Positions 43,979 to 44,721 of a stretch of DNA of 44,721 nt are shown one piece after another. Below the pieces are notes generated by a model. That model was given only the letters and a program-made list of their open reading frames with translations. It was not told the DNA's origin and ran no database searches. Both the position numbers and the translations under genes were made by a program. The stretch covers positions 1-44,721 of the forward strand of contig JAJYKL010000028.1 in the NCBI GenBank assembly GCA_021788625.1, given 5' to 3'. The stretch is from Chloroflexota bacterium. GTDB taxonomy: Bacteria; Chloroflexota; Anaerolineae; J036; Brachytrichaceae. Numbering within the stretch: the stretch's first letter is position 1; each line of letters opens with the position of its first letter.

Positions 43979-44719
43979 TCAAGCCCCATACTTGGCCAGA
44001 CGCAGCGCATGTGCCAGCGCCAACGTCATGATATCGCGGGCTTTGAAGGTGCCAAGCCCGCCGGTACTTGCTTCGCGCTCACCGAAGACCACACTGCGAT
44101 CGCGCCGCGCGGTGGCCGGCGCCCATAACAGCAATGGTACAGGATGCCAGGAGTGGCTCTTGAGCTGGCTGGGCGTGCTGTGGTCACCCGTGACAATAAG
44201 CACATCGGGCTTCAACGCCATCAGCGTCGGCATGGCGTCATCCACTTCCTCAATCACCTTCATTTTGGCGTCGAAGTTGCCGTCCTCACCGCGTGAGTCG
44301 GTGTACTTGACATGGATGAATAGAAAGTCATAGTCATTCCAGCACTGGCCGGCTGCCTCGAACTCCTCCTGCACACTGTGGGCATGGTGCTCAATACGAT
44401 CCATCCCCACCAGTGAAGCCACGCCGCGATACATGGGGTAGACGGCAACGACACCGGCGCGCAGACCGTACACGTCTTTGAACTTTGGCAGAGCCGGGTC
44501 ACCGGCGAAGCCGCGCAGAGTCAGGCCATTAGCCGGGTGCTCGTTGCGGATAACCTCTGTCGCCCGGTTCACCCATTCCTGGAAAAGGTGGCCTGTGCGT
44601 TCCGAAGCAGCATCCCTGGCCTTTACAGGCAGCGGCGGCACACCGGTGCGTTGCGGGTCAGTCTCTTCGATGCCCGCACTTAAGGACTCGCCGCGCACGA
44701 CCACAACAAAACGATAGTC
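43979..44719 (-). CDS. apgM: Cofactor-independent phosphoglycerate mutase, archaeal type (partial)
   Basis: The C-terminal 246 residues are present; the N-terminus lies beyond the window end. The frame is open to its edge with DYRFVVVVRGESL, so the GTG at 44704 is not the real start. Landmarks of the ApgM family (PF01676-like metalloenzyme fold) are YPMYRGVASLVGM, FIHVKYTDSRGEDGNFDAKM and the metal-binding IVTGDHSTPSQLKSHSWHPVP. It interconverts 2- and 3-phosphoglycerate without a bisphosphoglycerate cofactor, in glycolysis or gluconeogenesis, and fits with ppdK nearby. The H-x-K/D..D residues are all present. Confidence 0.9.
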   Translation of the reverse strand, partial: DYRFVVVVRGESLSAGIEETDPQRTGVPPLPVKARDAASERTGHLFQEWVNRATEVIRNEHPANGLTLRGFAGDPALPKFKDVYGLRAGVVAVYPMYRGVASLVGMDRIEHHAHSVQEEFEAAGQCWNDYDFLFIHVKYTDSRGEDGNFDAKMKVIEEVDDAMPTLMALKPDVLIVTGDHSTPSQLKSHSWHPVPLLLWAPATARRDRSVVFGEREASTGGLGTFKARDIMTLALAHALRLAKYGA

Positions 44720-44721
44720 CT

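Overview
The window reads as a chromosomal segment of a Chloroflexota bacterium, probably Anaerolineae-like or a related uncultured lineage. This is inferred from gene content and style, not from a marker phylogeny. The clues are a single-chain glycyl-tRNA synthetase (alpha and beta fused), a MoaD-MoaE fusion, many lipoproteins with Pro/Thr-rich linkers after the lipobox, large membrane glycosyltransferases with an extra C-terminal domain, and short GATTGGAG-like repeats scattered between and inside genes. No rRNA, tRNA, CRISPR array, insertion sequence or phage gene was recognised.

Layout. 1-1055: end of a sensor kinase and its LuxR-type response regulator, closed by a clear terminator. 1143-4649: a degenerate receiver protein, then a respiratory operon (Rieske protein, a b6/subunit IV-type cytochrome b fused to a cytochrome c domain, a second cytochrome c, a lipoprotein). 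4764-10534: an exported-protein region with a duplicated Ig-like lipoprotein, a PQQ-type sugar dehydrogenase-like lipoprotein, a PF04185 phosphoesterase lipoprotein and an SdrD_B-like secreted protein. 10822-17610: a uroporphyrinogen decarboxylase-like protein, a TauE/SafE permease, an MFS exporter, a DUF4091 glycosidase-like protein and a condensation-type acyltransferase.

18174-23908: homospermidine synthase, divergent from a run of TolB-like propeller protein, YwbE, a class I aminotransferase and MurJ; a 24-bp palindrome lies in the divergent promoter region. 23964-26777: an orphan small protein followed by moaA, moaC and moaD-moaE (molybdenum cofactor synthesis). 26873-33216, all on the minus strand: a winged-helix regulator with a decayed receiver, a glycosyltransferase, TlyA, a metallophosphoesterase, SufU, SufS and a lipoprotein. 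33325-33807 is a decayed AAA ATPase gene. 33946-41119: ribosomal protein L25, the fused glycyl-tRNA synthetase and pyruvate phosphate dikinase. 41457-44719: a membrane glycosyltransferase and the C-terminal part of an archaeal-type phosphoglycerate mutase that runs off the window.

The genes suggest a respiring cell with a b6c-type quinol oxidoreductase, a Suf-type sulfur donor/scaffold pair, Moco synthesis, PEP/pyruvate interconversion and an active cell surface. I see no convincing undescribed defence or mobile system. The best leads are a b6-type cytochrome that lacks the heme c_i cysteine and carries a fused cytochrome c, two short inverted-repeat inserts kept in frame inside glyQS and a glycosyltransferase, two receiver domains without phosphorylation residues, and TACAAT boxes so close to start codons that they suggest leaderless mRNAs.
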